This document shows, in pieces, positions 23,117 to 36,717 of a DNA stretch of 64,000 nucleotides. Position numbers and translations under genes: made by a program. Source of the DNA: Sipunculus nudus (lineage: Eukaryota > Annelida > Sipuncula > Golfingiida > Sipunculidae); contig CM049317.1 of assembly GCA_026874595.1 (NCBI GenBank), positions 41,750,401 to 41,814,400 of the forward strand, read 5' to 3'. How positions within the stretch are numbered: the first letter of the stretch is position 1; the number at the start of each line of letters is the position of its first letter. The notes under the pieces are model-generated. The model ran no database searches and was not told the origin of the DNA. It worked only from the letters and a program-made list of their open reading frames with translations.

Positions 23117-24065
23117 CAATAAAGATACAACGTCTCTGTTGTGGTCCGTACACACATGATGGTCTCCACTTGATATCTATGTTATCTGTTTCGTCACACG
23201 TTAACGGCTGAACTGTGCATGACGTCGACAAAAAACAGTCAATGTGGAGGCCATACAGAAACTAAACCTCGCAGATCGTCTTGAGTTGATATCAGCAGAT
23301 TTCCGGGCCAGGGCAGGCTGACGTTTGTTTGAGAGCAAGCTGAGTAATTTATGAGATGGTGGATTAATTATGCGCTCCATTAGGAAGCTGATGGAGAAGC
23401 ACGAGACCGCCGACTGTTTGTGTGTGAGAGTTCCGTTTACACTTTCACATCTGTTTTATTCTTCATACAATAAGGATGATAAATCATATGAGGCTGATAG
23501 AAAAAACAACCCTTGCGACCTTACTCAAAACTCAATATTCTGTAAAGGTCAGTGTTTCTTCTTCGCTGGCGTGTGTCTGCCTCCACGGACAGATGGCCGA
23601 TACATTTTTCTCGGCAAGTTTTCCCGGTCACCAGGATGCGGTCCGCGTGTGGAAATAATTACCGGCAAACAGACATCACAAACATATACTGGACGGACGG
23701 CTGTCTAATGTTTATTCAGGTTCATTTTGACACCCACGTTCAGGTGCTCTGCGCTGGCACCTGCATTTAACCCCACGGTCATATAACGTAGAAATAGAAA
23801 TATCACTCAAAATACCCCTATATATAAATAGGAATTTCACTCAATATACCCTACGTTTATATAACGTGCAAAAAGAAATTTCACTCAATATGCCCTCCGG
23901 TCATATAACGTAAAAATAGAAATTTCACTCGATAACATGAGTAAACCTTATTAAAGGTTCACCCTTTTTGCTCATAATCGGTGAAGGGATATTCCATTTT
24001 CCTTTACTGCTCTGTCTCCCATCTTTCCAATTCTCTCCTATATTATTACCCTACACACCACCACT
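22466..24065. other. Spacer with microsatellites, no gene recognised
   Basis: Holds CA/TA runs near 22510-22540, a C-run at ~22811-22824, and a long (AT)n tract at ~23060-23115. Open frames overlap at 23370-23770 in all three plus-strand phases, with no recognisable domain. They could be exon fragments of an unknown gene, but nothing in the sequence supports that. Confidence 0.5.
23777..23935 (+). repeat. Three ~50-bp tandem repeats
   Basis: Units contain 'tcatataacgta', 'aaatagaaat' and 'ttcactcaatataccct'. They start near 23777, 23832 and 23889 and are about 80-90% similar by eye. Confidence 0.8.
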
Positions 24066-24069
24066 AGCA

Positions 24070-26630
24070 ACTCTTACTTGAATATTCAAAACATCATCAT
24101 CATCATCATCACCAATACCTAAAACATCGTTACCAACCACCATCATCAACATCACCAACAACTAATACATCGTTACCAACCACTAACATCATCATCACCA
24201 ACACCTAATACATCGTTACCAACCACTAAAATTTTCATCACCAACACCTAATACATCGTTACCAACCACCATCATCAACATCACCAACATCTAATTCATC
24301 TTTACCAAGCACTAACAACATCATCACCACCACCTTATACATCGTTACCAACCACCATCATCATCATCACCAACACGTAAAACATCGTTACCAACCACCA
24401 ACAACATCCAATACATCGTTACCAACCACTAACAACATCATCACCACCACCTAATACATCATTACCAACCACTAACATTATCATCACCAACACCTAATAC
24501 ATCGTTACCAACAACTAACATCATCAACGCAAAAAGCTTATACAACATTACTCACCACCAACATCATAACAAACGCTTATTACATCGTTACCGACCGCTT
24601 AAATCATCAACAACACTTAATACATCGTTACCAACCACTAAACCACTAACATCATCATCACCAACACCTAATACATCGTTACCAACCACAAACAACATCA
24701 TCACCAACACCTAATACATCGTTACCAACCAGCATCATCATCATCACCACCACCTAATACATCTTTACCAACCACTAACAACATCATCACCACCACCTAA
24801 ATACCTCATTACCAACCACTTACATCATCATCACCAACCCCTAATACATCGTTACCAACCACCAACAACACTTAATACATCGTTACCAACCACTAAACCA
24901 CTAACATCATCATCACCAGCACCTAATACATCGTTACCAAGCACTAACAACATCATTACCAACACCTAATACATGGTTACCAACCAGCATCATCATCATC
25001 ACCACCACCTTATACATCGTTATCAACCACTATCATCATCATCACCAACACGTAAAACATCGTTACCAACCACTAACATCATCATCACCAACACCTAATA
25101 CATCATTACCAACCACTAACATCATCATCACCAACACGTAAAACATCGTTACCAACCACTAACATCATCAACACCTAATACATCGTTACCAACCACTAAC
25201 ATCATCATCACCAACACCTAATACATCGTTACAAACCACTAACGTCATCACCATCACCATTACCTAATACCTCATTACCAACCACTAACATCATCATCAC
25301 CAACACCTAATACATCATTACCAACCACTAACATCATCATCACCAACACGTTAAACATCGTTACCAACCACTAACATCATCATCACCAACACCTAATACA
25401 TCGTTACCAACCACTAACATCATCATCACCAACACCTAATACATCGTTACCAACCATTAACATCATCAACAACACCCAATACATCATTACCAACCACTAA
25501 CATCATCATCACCAACACGTAAAACATCGTTACCAACCATTAACATCATCATCACCAACACCTAATACATCGTTACCAACCACTAACATCATCATCACCA
25601 ACACCTAATACATCGTTACAAACCACTAACGTCATCACCATCACCATCACCTAATACCTCATTACCAACCACTAACATCATCATCACCAACACCTAATAC
25701 ATCATTACCAACCATTAACATCATCATCACCAACACGTAAAACATCGTTACCAACCACTAACATCATCATCACCAACACCTAATACATCGTTACCAACCA
25801 CTAACATCATCTTCACCAACACCTAATACATCGTTACCCACCACCAACATCATCGTCACCAACACCTAATACATGGTTACCAACCACCATCATCATCATC
25901 ACCAACACCTAATACATCGTTACCAAGCACTAACAACATCATCACCAACACCTAATACATCGTTACCAACCACTAACATCATCATCACCAACACCTAATA
26001 CGTCGTTACCCACCACCAACATCATCATCACCAACACCTAATACATCGTTACCAACCACCATCATCATCACCAACACCTAATACATCGTTACCAAGCACT
26101 AACAACATCATCACCAACACCTATTACATCGTTACCAACCACCGTCATCAACATCACCAACATCTAATACATCTTTTCCAACCACTAACAACATCATCAC
26201 CACCACCTTATACATCGTTACCAAGCACTAACATCATCATCACCAACACATAATACAACGTTACCCTACACCAACATGATAACCAACACTTAATACATCA
26301 ATACCGACCACTAACATCATCACCAACACCTAATACATCGTTACCAACAACGCAAAAAGCTAATACAACCTTACTCATCACCAACATCATAACAAACGCT
26401 TAATGCATCGTTACCGACCGCTTAAATCACCAACAACACTTAATACATCGTTACCAACCACTAAACCACTAACATCATCATCACCAACACCTAATACAAC
26501 GTTACCAAACACTAACATCATAATCACCACCTCCTAATACAACGTTACCAACCACCATCATCATCAACAACACCTAATACATCGTTACCAACCACTAACA
26601 TCATCATCACAACAAAATAATGCATATTTA
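24070..26630. repeat. 43-bp minisatellite (about 60 units)
   Basis: The unit is built from 'aacatcatcatcaccaacac' and 'ctaatacatcgttaccaacc'. Unit length varies through loss or gain of cat/aac triplets. It is not a multiple of three overall and no long frame persists, so coding is unlikely. Both strands are strongly purine/pyrimidine-skewed (almost no G on the plus strand). Confidence 0.93.
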
Positions 26631-26639
26631 TTAATCATT

Positions 26640-28800
26640 AACATCAACGCGACCTGTTATAAATTTACCACCATCATCATCACCGCAACCTGCTACATAT
26701 TTACCACCATCATCATCACCACCATCTCTTACATATTTACCGCCACCATCATCACCACTATCTCCATCATATATATCACCATCATCATCACCACCATCTC
26801 CTACATATTTACCACTCTAATCATCACCGCCATCTCCTACATATTTACCACCATCATCATCACCGCCATCTCCTACATATTTACCACCAGCATCTTCACC
26901 ACCATCTCCTACTTATTTACCACCATCATCATCACCGCCATCTCCTACATATTTAGCACCAGCATCTTCACCACCATCTCCTACATATTTACCACCATCA
27001 TCATCACCGCCATCTCCTACATATTTAGCTTCAGCATCTTCACCACCATCTCTTACATATCTACCGCCACCATCATCACCACTATCTCCATCATATATAT
27101 CACCATCATCATCACCACCATCTCCTACATATTTACCACCCTAATCATCACCACCATCTCCTACATATTTACCACTCTAATCATCACCGCCACCTCCTAC
27201 ATATTTACCACCATCGTCATCACCGCCACCTCCTACATATTTACCACCATCATCATCACCGCCACCTCCATATTATTTACCACCAGCATCTTCACCACCA
27301 TCTCCTACATATTTACCACCATCATCTTCACCACCATCTCCTACATATTTACCACCATCATCTTCACCACCATCTCCTACATATTTACCACTCTAATCAT
27401 CACCGCCACCTCCTACATATTTACCACCATCATCATCACCGCCATCTCCTACATATTTACCACCAGCATCTTCACCACCATCTCCTACTTATTTACCACC
27501 ATCATCATCACCGCCATCTCCTACATATTTAGCACCAGCATCTTCACCACCATCTCCTACATATTTACCACCATCATCATCACCGCCATCTCCTACATAT
27601 TTAGCTTCAGCATCTTCACCACCATCTCTTACATATCTACCGCCACCATCATCACCACTATCTCCATCATATATATCACCATCATCATCACCACCATCTC
27701 CTACATATTTACCACCCTAATCATCACCACCATCTCCTACATATTTACCACTCTAATCATCACCGCCACCTCCTACATATTTACCACCATCGTCATCACC
27801 GCCACCTCCTACATATTTACCACCATCATCATCACCGCCACCTCCATATTATTTACCACCAGCATCTTCACCACCATCTCCTACATATTTACCACCATCA
27901 TCTTCACCACCATCTCCTACATATTTACCACCATCATCTTCACCGCCATCTCCTACATATTTACCACCAGCATCTTCACCACCATCTCCTACATATTTAC
28001 CACCATCATCATCACCGCCATCTCCTACATATTTACCACCATTATCATCACCGCCACCTCCTACATATTTACCACCATCATCATCACCGCCACCTCCTAC
28101 ATATTTACCACCATCATCTTCACCGCCATCTCCTACATATTTACCACCATCATCTTCACCGCCATCTCCTACATATTTACCACCATCATCTTCACCGCCA
28201 TCTCCTACATATTTACCACCATCATCTTCATCGCCATCTCCTACTTATTTACCACCATCATCATCACCGCCATCTCCTACATATTTACAACCATTACCAT
28301 CACCACCATCTCCTACATATTTACCACCATCATCTTCACCGCCATCTCCTACATATTTACCACCAGCATCTTCACCACCATCTCCTACATATTTACCACC
28401 ATCATCATCACCGCCATCTCCTACATATTTACCACCATTATCATCACCGCCACCTCCTACATATTTACCACCATCATCATCACCGCCACCTCCTACATAC
28501 TTACCACCATCATCTTCCCCGCCATCTCCTAAATATTTACCACCACCATCTTCACCGCCATCTCCTACATATTTACCATCGTCATCACCGCCATCTCCTA
28601 CATATTTACAACCATCATCATCATCAATACCTCCTACAAATTTACCACCATCATCATCACCAACACCTCCTACATATTTACCACCATCATCATCACCAAC
28701 ACCTCCTACATATTTACCACCATCAGCATCACCGCAATCTCCTACATATTTATCACCATCATCATCACCGCCATCACTGTAAATAAAAAATCCTACATCA
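26640..28800. repeat. 36-bp minisatellite with a 576-bp higher-order duplication
   Basis: The unit combines 'catatttaccaccatcatc' and 'ttcaccgccatctccta'. A 576-bp block (16 units) is duplicated: ~26790-27366 against ~27367-27942. Private variants recur at a 576-bp offset, for example 'ctccatcatatatatcacc' at 27086/27662 and 'atttagcaccagc' at ~26952/27528. Read on the minus strand, the unit encodes a 12-residue Gly/Asp-rich repeat ([12 protein letters not shown]-like). Confidence 0.93.
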
Positions 28801-28967
28801 TTGCCCCAACAAACATCACTACAATCTCCTACATCATTAACATTATCACAGTCAATACCAAATTCTACATCATTGCAACAACAATCATCATTTCCAGCGG
28901 ATACATCATTTTCTGCACCGCCGATCACCAACATCACCGAGACAATCAACGCTAGCTCCCACATCAT
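28245..28967 (-). CDS. Possible secreted Gly/Asp-rich repeat protein (doubtful)
   Basis: A 240-codon minus-strand frame begins at ATG 28967 with a hydrophobic, signal-peptide-like start ([15 protein letters not shown] core). It continues with an Asp/Cys/Asn-rich stretch and then about twelve copies of a 12-residue repeat ([13 protein letters not shown]-like). Its stop arises from one base change in a repeat unit (TAT to TAA), while the array continues for another 1.6 kb. Acidic Gly/Asp repeat proteins with signal peptides occur in invertebrate biomineral matrices, so a gene is conceivable. However, the N-terminal segment is itself degenerate cat/acc repeat, no promoter or splice signal stands out, and 36-bp units keep frames open by chance. 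I favour a non-coding explanation. Confidence 0.2.
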   Translation of the reverse strand: MMWELALIVSVMLVIGGAENDVSAGNDDCCCNDVEFGIDCDNVNDVGDCSDVCWGNDVGFFIYSDGGDDDGDKYVGDCGDADGGKYVGGVGDDDGGKYVGGVGDDDGGKFVGGIDDDDGCKYVGDGGDDDGKYVGDGGEDGGGKYLGDGGEDDGGKYVGGGGDDDGGKYVGGGGDDNGGKYVGDGGDDDGGKYVGDGGEDAGGKYVGDGGEDDGGKYVGDGGDGNGCKYVGDGGDDDGGK

Positions 28968-28990
28968 TATCGAGGGTGATAGGCTGTAAA

Positions 28991-29216
28991 ACCCCGTGTA
29001 AAAACAAGCATATTTCTATCATTTTTGTTCTGTGATAGAGAATTTTTTGATATATAGAGATATTATGATGATAATGACACAAAACTATAATTCCGCGATA
29101 ATAATATGATTCTCGTCGTATAAACAAATTTAAAAAGGGAAACCATTGTCTGAAATATTTACAGAAAACTAGTTTGTGTTGATGACTGTTATACCATTAT
29201 AATACTAGGACATGAG
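28991..29216. other. Short AT-rich spacer
   Basis: Joins the 36-bp and the 58-bp minisatellites. No gene or motif was recognised. Confidence 0.5.
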
Positions 29217-32200
29217 CCAGCACATATAATCATTGATCAGGATTAAAAATTGTAACGACTTTGTTGGATGATGACCAGCACATATAATTATTGATCAGGA
29301 TTAAACATTGTAACGACTTTGTTGGATGATGACCAGCACATATAATTATTGATCAGGATTAAACATCGTAACGACCATGTTGGATGATGACCAGCACATA
29401 TAATTATTGATCAGGATTAAACATCGTACCGACTTTGTTGGATGATGACCAGCACATATAATTATTGATCAGGATTAAACATCGTAACGACTTTGTTGGA
29501 TGATGACCAGCACATATAATTATTGATCAGGATTAAACATTATAAAGACTTTGTTGGATGATGACTAGCACATATAATTATTGATCAGGATTAAACATTG
29601 TAACGACTTTGTTGGATGATAACCAGCACATATAATTATTGATCAGGATTAAACATTGTAACGACTTTGTTGGATGATGACCAGCACATATAATTATTGA
29701 TCAGGATTAAACATTGTAACGACTTTGTTGGATGATGACCAGCACATATAATTATTGATCAGGATTAAACATCGTAACGACCATGTTGGATGATGACCAG
29801 CACATATAATTATTGATCAGGATTAAACATCGTACCGACTTTGTTGGATGATGACCAGCACATATAATTATTGATCAGGATTAAACATCGTAACGACTTT
29901 GTTGGATGATAACCAGCACATATAATTATTGATCAGGATTAAACATTATAAAAACTTTGTTGGATGATGACTAGCACATATAATTATTGATCAGGATTAA
30001 ACATTGTTACGACTTTGTTGGATGATGACCAGCACATATAATTATTGATCAGGATTAAACATTGAACAACTTTGTTGGATGATAACCAGCACATATAATT
30101 ATTGATTGTAACGACTTTGTTGGATGATGACCATCACATGTAATTATTGATTGTAACAACTTTGTTGGATGATGACCAGCACATATAATTATTGATCAGG
30201 ATTAAACATCGTAACGACTTTGTTGGATGATAACCAGCACATATAATTATTGATCAGGATTAAACATTGTAACGACTTTGTTGGATGATAACCAGCACAT
30301 ATAATTATTGATTGTAACGACTTTGTTGGATGATGACCATCACATGTAATTATTGATTGTAACAACTTTGTTGGATGATGACCAGCACATATAATTATTG
30401 ATCAGGATTAAACATCGTAACGACTTTGTTGGATGATAACCAGCACATATAATTATTGATCAGGATTAAACATTATAAAAACTTTGTTGGATGATGACTA
30501 GCACATATAATTATTGATCAGGATTAAACATTGTAACGACTTTGTTGGATGATGACCAGCACATATAATTATTGATCAGGATTAAACATTGAACAACTTT
30601 GTTGGATGATAACCAGCACATATAATTATTGATTGTAACGACTTTGTTGGATGATGACCATCACATGTAATTATTGATTGTAACAACTTTGTTGGATGAT
30701 GACCAGCACATATAATTATTGATCAGGATTAAACATCGTAACGACTTTGTTGGATGATAACCAGCACATATAATTATTGATCAGGATTAAACATTGTAAC
30801 GACTTTGTTGGATGATAACCAGCACATATAATTATTGATTGTAACGACTTTGTTGGATGATGACCATCACATGTAATTATTGATTGTAACAACTTTGTTG
30901 GATGATGACCAGCACATATAATTATTGATCAGGATTAAACATCGTAACGACTTTGTTGGATGATAACCAGCACATATAATTATTGATCAGGATTAAACAT
31001 TATAAAAACTTTGTTGGATGATGACTAGCACATATAATTATTGATCAGGATTAAACATTGTAACGACTTTGTTGGATGATGACCAGCACATATAATTATT
31101 GATCAGGATTAAACATTGAACAACTTTGTTGGATGATGACCAGCACATATAATTATTGATCAGGATTAAACATTTTAACGACTTTGTTCGATGATGACCA
31201 GCACATATAATTATTGATCAGGATTAAACATTGTTAAGACTTTGTTGGATGATGACCAGCACATGTAATTATTGATTGTAACGACTTTGTTGGATGATGA
31301 CCATCACATGTAATTATTGATTGTAACAACTTTGTTGGATGATGACCAGCAAAAATAATTATTGATCAGGATTAAACATCGTAACAACTTTGTTGGATGA
31401 TGACCAGCACATATAATTATTGATCAGGATTAAACATTGAACAACTTTGTTGGATGATGACCAGCACATATAATTATTGATCAGGATCAAACATTTTAAC
31501 GACTTTGTTGGATGATGACCAGCACATATAATTATTGATCAGGATTAAACATCGTAACAACTTTGTTGGATGATGACCAGCACATATAATTATTGATCAG
31601 GATTAAACATTGAACAACTTTGTTGGATGATGACCAGCACATATAATTATTGATCAGGATTAAACATTGTAACGACTTTGTTGGATGATGACCAGCACAT
31701 ATAATTATTGATCAGGATTAAACATCGTAACAACTTTGTTGGATGATGACCAGCACATATAATAATTGATCAGGATTAAACATTGAACAACTTTGTTGGA
31801 TGATGACCAGCACATATAATTATTGATCAGGATTAAACATTTTAACGACTTTGTTGGATGATGACCAGCACATATAATTATTGATCAGGATTAAACATTG
31901 TAACGACTTTGTTGGATGATGACCAGCACATGTAATTATTGAATGTAACGACTTTGTTGGATGATGACCATCACATGTAATTATTGATTGTAACAACTTT
32001 GTTGGATGATGACCAGCACATATAATTATTGATCAGGATTAAACATCGTAACAACTTTGTTGGATGATGACCAGCACATATAATTATTGATCAGGATTAA
32101 ACATTTTAACGACTTTGTTGGATGATGACCAGCACATATAATTATTGATCAGGATTAAACATTGTAACGACTTTGTTGGATGATGACCAGCACATGTAAT

Positions 32201-34070
32201 TATTGATTGTAACGACTTTGTTCGATGATGACCATCACATGTAATTATTAATTGTAACAACTTTGTTGGATGATGACCAGCACATATAATTATTGATCAG
32301 GATTAAACATTGAACAACTTTGTTGGATGATGACCAGCACATATAATTATTGATCAGGATTCAACATTTTAACGACTTTGTTGGATGATGACCAGCACAT
32401 GTAATTATTGATTGTAACGACTTTGTTGGATGATGACCAGCACATGTAATTATTGATTGTAACGACTTTGTTGGATGATGACCAGCACATGTAATTATTG
32501 ATTGTAACGACTTTGTTGGATGATGACCAGCACATGTAATTATTGATCAGGATTAAACATCGTAACAACTTTGTTGGATGATGACCAGCACATATAATTA
32601 TTGATCAGGATTAAACATCGTAACGACTTTGTTGGATTATGACCAGCACATATAATTATTGATCAGGATCAAACATCGTAACGACTTTGTTGGATGATGA
32701 CCAGCACATATAATTATTGATCAGGATTAAACATTGTAACGACTTTGTTGGATGATGACCAGCACATATAATTATTGATCAGGATTAAACATTGTAACGA
32801 CTTTGTTGGATGATGACCAGCAAAAATAATTATTGATCAGGATTAAACATCGTAACGATTTTGTTGGATGATGACCAGCACATATAATTATTGATCAGGA
32901 TTAAACATCGTAACGACTTTGTTGGATGATGACCAGCACATGTAATTATTGATTGTAACGACTTTGTTGGATGATGACCATCACATCTAATCATTGATCA
33001 GGATCAAACATCGTAACGACTTTGTTGGATGATGACCAGCACATATAATTATTGATCAGGATCAAACATTGTAACGACTTTTTTGGATGATGACCAGCAC
33101 ATATAATCATTGATCAGGATCAAACATCGTAACGACTTTGTTGGATGATGACCAGCACATATAATTATTGATCAGGATCAAACATTGTAACGACTTTGTT
33201 GGATGATGACCAGCACATATAATCATTGATCAGGATCAAACATCGTAACGACTTTTTTGGATGATGACCAGCACATATAATTATTGATCAGGATTAAACA
33301 TCGTAACGACTTTGTTGGATGATGACCAGCACATATAATTATTGATCAGGATCAAACATTGTAACGACTTTGTTGGATGATGACCAGCACATATAATCAT
33401 TGATCAGGATCAAACATCGTAACGACTTTGTTGGATGATGACCAGCACATATAATTATTGATCAGGATCAAACATTGTAACGACTTTGTTGGATGATGAC
33501 CAGCACATATAATCATTGATCAGGATCAAACATCGTAACGACTTTGTTGGATGATGACCAGCACATATAATTATTGATCAGGATCAAACATTGTAACGAC
33601 TTTGTTGGGTGATGACCAGCACATATAATCATTGATCAGGATCAAACATCGTAACGACTTTTTTGGATGATGACCAGCACATATAATTATTGATCAGGAT
33701 TAAACATCGTAACGACTTTGTTGGATGATGACCAGCACATGTAATTATTGATTGTAACGACTTTGTTGGATGATGACCATCACATGTAATCATTGATCAG
33801 GATCAAACATCGTAACGACTTTGTTGGATGATGACCAGCACATATAATTATTGATCAGGATCAAACATTGTAACGACTTTGTTGGATGATGACCAGCACA
33901 TATAATCATTGATCAGGATCAAATATCGTAACGACTTTGTTGGATGATGACCAGCACATATAATTATTGATCAGGATCAAACATTGTAACGACTTTGTTG
34001 GATGATGACCAGCACATATAATCATTGATCAGGATTAAACATTTTAACGACTTTTTGGATGATGACCATC
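29217..34070. repeat. 58-bp minisatellite with 45-bp deletion variants (about 85 units)
   Basis: The main unit combines 'gatcaggattaaacatcgta', 'acgactttgttggatgatga' and 'ccagcacatataattatt'. A recurrent 45-bp variant lacks 'caggattaaacat' and reads 'gattgtaacgactttgttgg'. Higher-order copies are clear: 30061-30587 and 30588-31114 are offset by exactly 527 bp. The last part (33000-34050) alternates 'aatcattgatcaggatcaaa' and 'aattattgatcaggatcaaa' units, giving a 116-bp dimer period. No long frame exists. Confidence 0.94.
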
Positions 34071-35018
34071 ACCATCATCCTGTTTTAGACAGACAGATTA
34101 GTCCCAGCCCCAGTTTTAACATTTAATTAGTGTTGATGGCGTTTTATCGACTAGTGCCTGTATGTGATGTTAGTGTCTGGTGATGACAAGTTTTATGTGT
34201 CCGACCTGGCGAGCTTCTGATGAGAGTTCGGCCTGGTATTATAATCTAAATGTTGAGTCACGGGGGAGGGGTCGAGGTTCGGGCTTTTTAGTCATGTTCA
34301 GTGTTTAAACCATAGATGTTAACATAAACATTACAGTGGGTGTGTGGGTGCGTGTGTTTTGGTGCGTGTCTGTGTACGTGTCTGGGTGTATACCTGTCTG
34401 TGTGTAATGTAAAATGTCATTTCTTGTCCATCGGAAAAGAAAAAGTACATTCACTTTCCTCACTGCCAAATTTAAGTTCTAAACGTTACACATCGCGGCG
34501 TATACTTTATGAGAAAATTAACTGTAGATGTCTGCAATCACCAAACGACAGAGAGGGAAGCCTCCCCGGACCCTCCAACCGATTATGGTGGGGAGGGGGG
34601 GGGGGGAGGGGGGAGGTCCCATATGGATTTATGAACTGGAAATAAGGCCAAGGTCAAAAATAAATACCAGCTAAATATCAGGGGTGAATCTGTTACTCAT
34701 TTCAAAAACAATGTCCCTAAGATCAAGTTTTGCTAATCATCCATACTGGAGATTTAGCGCAAAAACGAGAAGACGAAGTGACAAAATGTAATCAATGGTT
34801 TATAATTCTGTAAGACCAAAGGAGGTCCCCACACAAAATATCTTACCTAGTATGGATATAGAAATTAACACCTCAACCCCTATAAGCCTCTTAGAAATAT
34901 ATATAAGAACATTTAAAACTATTTTGTAACCATTAACCACCCCCATCCTTCTATAATGTGAGCAGATGTTTTCTGCTGCTCAGACCATCACCCCAAAAAC
35001 AACAGCGGCGGCAGTTTC

Positions 35019-35079
<61 letters not shown>

Positions 35080-35400
35080 ATGATCTCACAACCCAAGTTT
35101 ACCCTCAGCTGACGTTTCATCCAGCGTTTCCCTTGTACCTTCGGACGTTTAATTAAAAAAAAAATAAACGTTTACAAGCTTTACTTGATGTCATTGAGGA
35201 AAAATGTATGAAGTTCTGAATTATTCTGCTGTATTCGGACGCAACGATCTTCCACATGTGTGATGAATAGGCGAACGGTCGAAGGGGTCGATGCCAACGC
35301 AGGCCATTGGCAGAAAAAATAACAACAATTTTTATCACTGCTGATTGAAAGTCATCTGAGCTATAGCAATCACTCTTTGTCCGTCGTCCGTCTGTCCGTA
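34071..35400. other. Unique spacer with G-run and (AT)n, no gene recognised
   Basis: Contains a G-rich block at ~34586-34616 and a long (AT)n tract at ~35018-35077. The 101-codon frame at 34340-34645 is a Cys/Gly/Val-rich translation of a GT-rich stretch and lacks any domain. Confidence 0.5.
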
Positions 35401-35404
35401 TGTC

Positions 35405-36120
35405 TGTCCGTTAATAGGGCACAGTCGTAAACGCATGACCTAGAAACTTCTAACTGATCACTCATGGAGATTTAAAAAATATCCTTGGAAACCTGAAATT
35501 AGGTCATTGTGACCTATATCATCCGAGCTATTGGGCTCGTCAGTAGAATAACTAATGCATGGATGGACATGATTCTTTCCATACATATTGATCATCGAGT
35601 GTTCCATCAGTTCCTGAAGTCTGGTGGCGCCACTAGTATTTTTTTCTAATTTTCACTGATGTTATTTCTTTTTTTTTAGACTTTCAAATGAATCAGTCTG
35701 GCCGTTAGTAGGACACAAACCGTAAACATTAGACCTAGAAACATCAAACTGTACATCCATGGAGGTTCTAGGCAATTCTCCTTGGAAATCTGAAATTAGG
35801 TCACGGTGACCTATATTTTGCGAACTACACACCAAAAAGATAATTTTGAGCATCCAGTGAGTCAGACGGGGAACAAATTGTTTCCGGAAGCTCTAGAATC
35901 TTCTAAAGTGACATCCAGGGAAGTCTTGGGCAAATCTCCAAGGAAACCTGAAATTAGGTCATGGTGACCTATATTCTGCGAGCTACTGGCCAAAAACATG
36001 ATGTTTACCACCCAGACAGTCGGGCAGGGCAAAAAACTTTACTATTGCACCTAGAATCTTCTAATTTGACATCCATTCAGGTTCTCGAAAAGTCACTTCG
36101 ACCTATATCCTTCAACCTAT
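35405..36120. repeat. Diverged dispersed repeat, three to four copies, each with an ERE-like palindrome
   Basis: Copies share 'ccgttagtaggacacaaacc', 'gacctagaaac', 'catccatggaggtt', 'tccttggaaacctgaaatta' and 'gacctatattctgcgagct'. They start near 35412, 35704, ~35885 and ~36050. Perfect 15-bp palindromes AGGTCAnnnTGACCT lie at 35501-35515 (TTG), 35798-35812 (CGG) and 35956-35970 (TGG). The fourth copy is eroded (36098-36112). A C-run follows at ~36142-36164. Confidence 0.8.
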
Positions 36121-36717
36121 GGGGCTCGTGAGTAACGGCACCCCCCCCCCCCCCTCCCCCCCAAAGAATTATTGAAAATTTGATTCAAAAGCTTCAGTAA
36201 CTGAATAACTGATCCTGTATCTGGATAATTAATACATGGATTGCTATGATTCATTCCGTGCATATTTATCATGGAGTGTTTCATCAGTTCCAGAAAACTT
36301 GTAGCAACATCTTTATTTTGTTCACCAAATATTTATGCATTTTAGCTCAGCTGACTGCATACAAAAGGTAAGATTTCTTGAGAATAGCTGAACATATTAT
36401 CATGAAATTTTTTTAATTAATTTTGAAGTTTTAATTGCTGCATTTGACTGGTGGAACCACCTACAATTTCTCTTATATTTGCTATTTTTTACCTGTATTT
36501 CTGAGAATGAGAGGCAAGCACCATTTGTGCATCCTTTACCAGAGCAGAAATAATAACCAAAACTACCTGAACACTCCAGTTTGTCAGAACTGATGATGGG
36601 ATTTATTTTGAATGGGTTCACTCCGATGCGCATCTTATGAGTTATGATTCAAAACCACAGACTATTTGATAACAAAAATCTCTAACTCCAAATTTGGGGA
36701 AGTCCTTCAGTAATTTC
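36121..36717. other. Spacer left of element 3, no gene recognised
   Basis: AT-rich unique sequence. It has no similarity to the missing parts of the element 2 or element 3 LTRs, so it marks the far side of a deletion or rearrangement breakpoint at ~36718. Confidence 0.5.

Noticed and set aside
23370-23770. Overlapping open frames in three plus-strand phases
   Set aside because: No domain, no consistent phase and no splice evidence; three phases open together suggests chance.
29217-34070. Regularly spaced repeats resembling a CRISPR array
   Set aside because: Whole 58-bp units are repeated head to tail with no unique spacers, and the context is an animal genome with no cas genes.
34340-34645. 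101-codon frame rich in Cys and Gly
   Set aside because: The composition follows a GT-rich and G-run stretch; no domain or homologous motif was seen.
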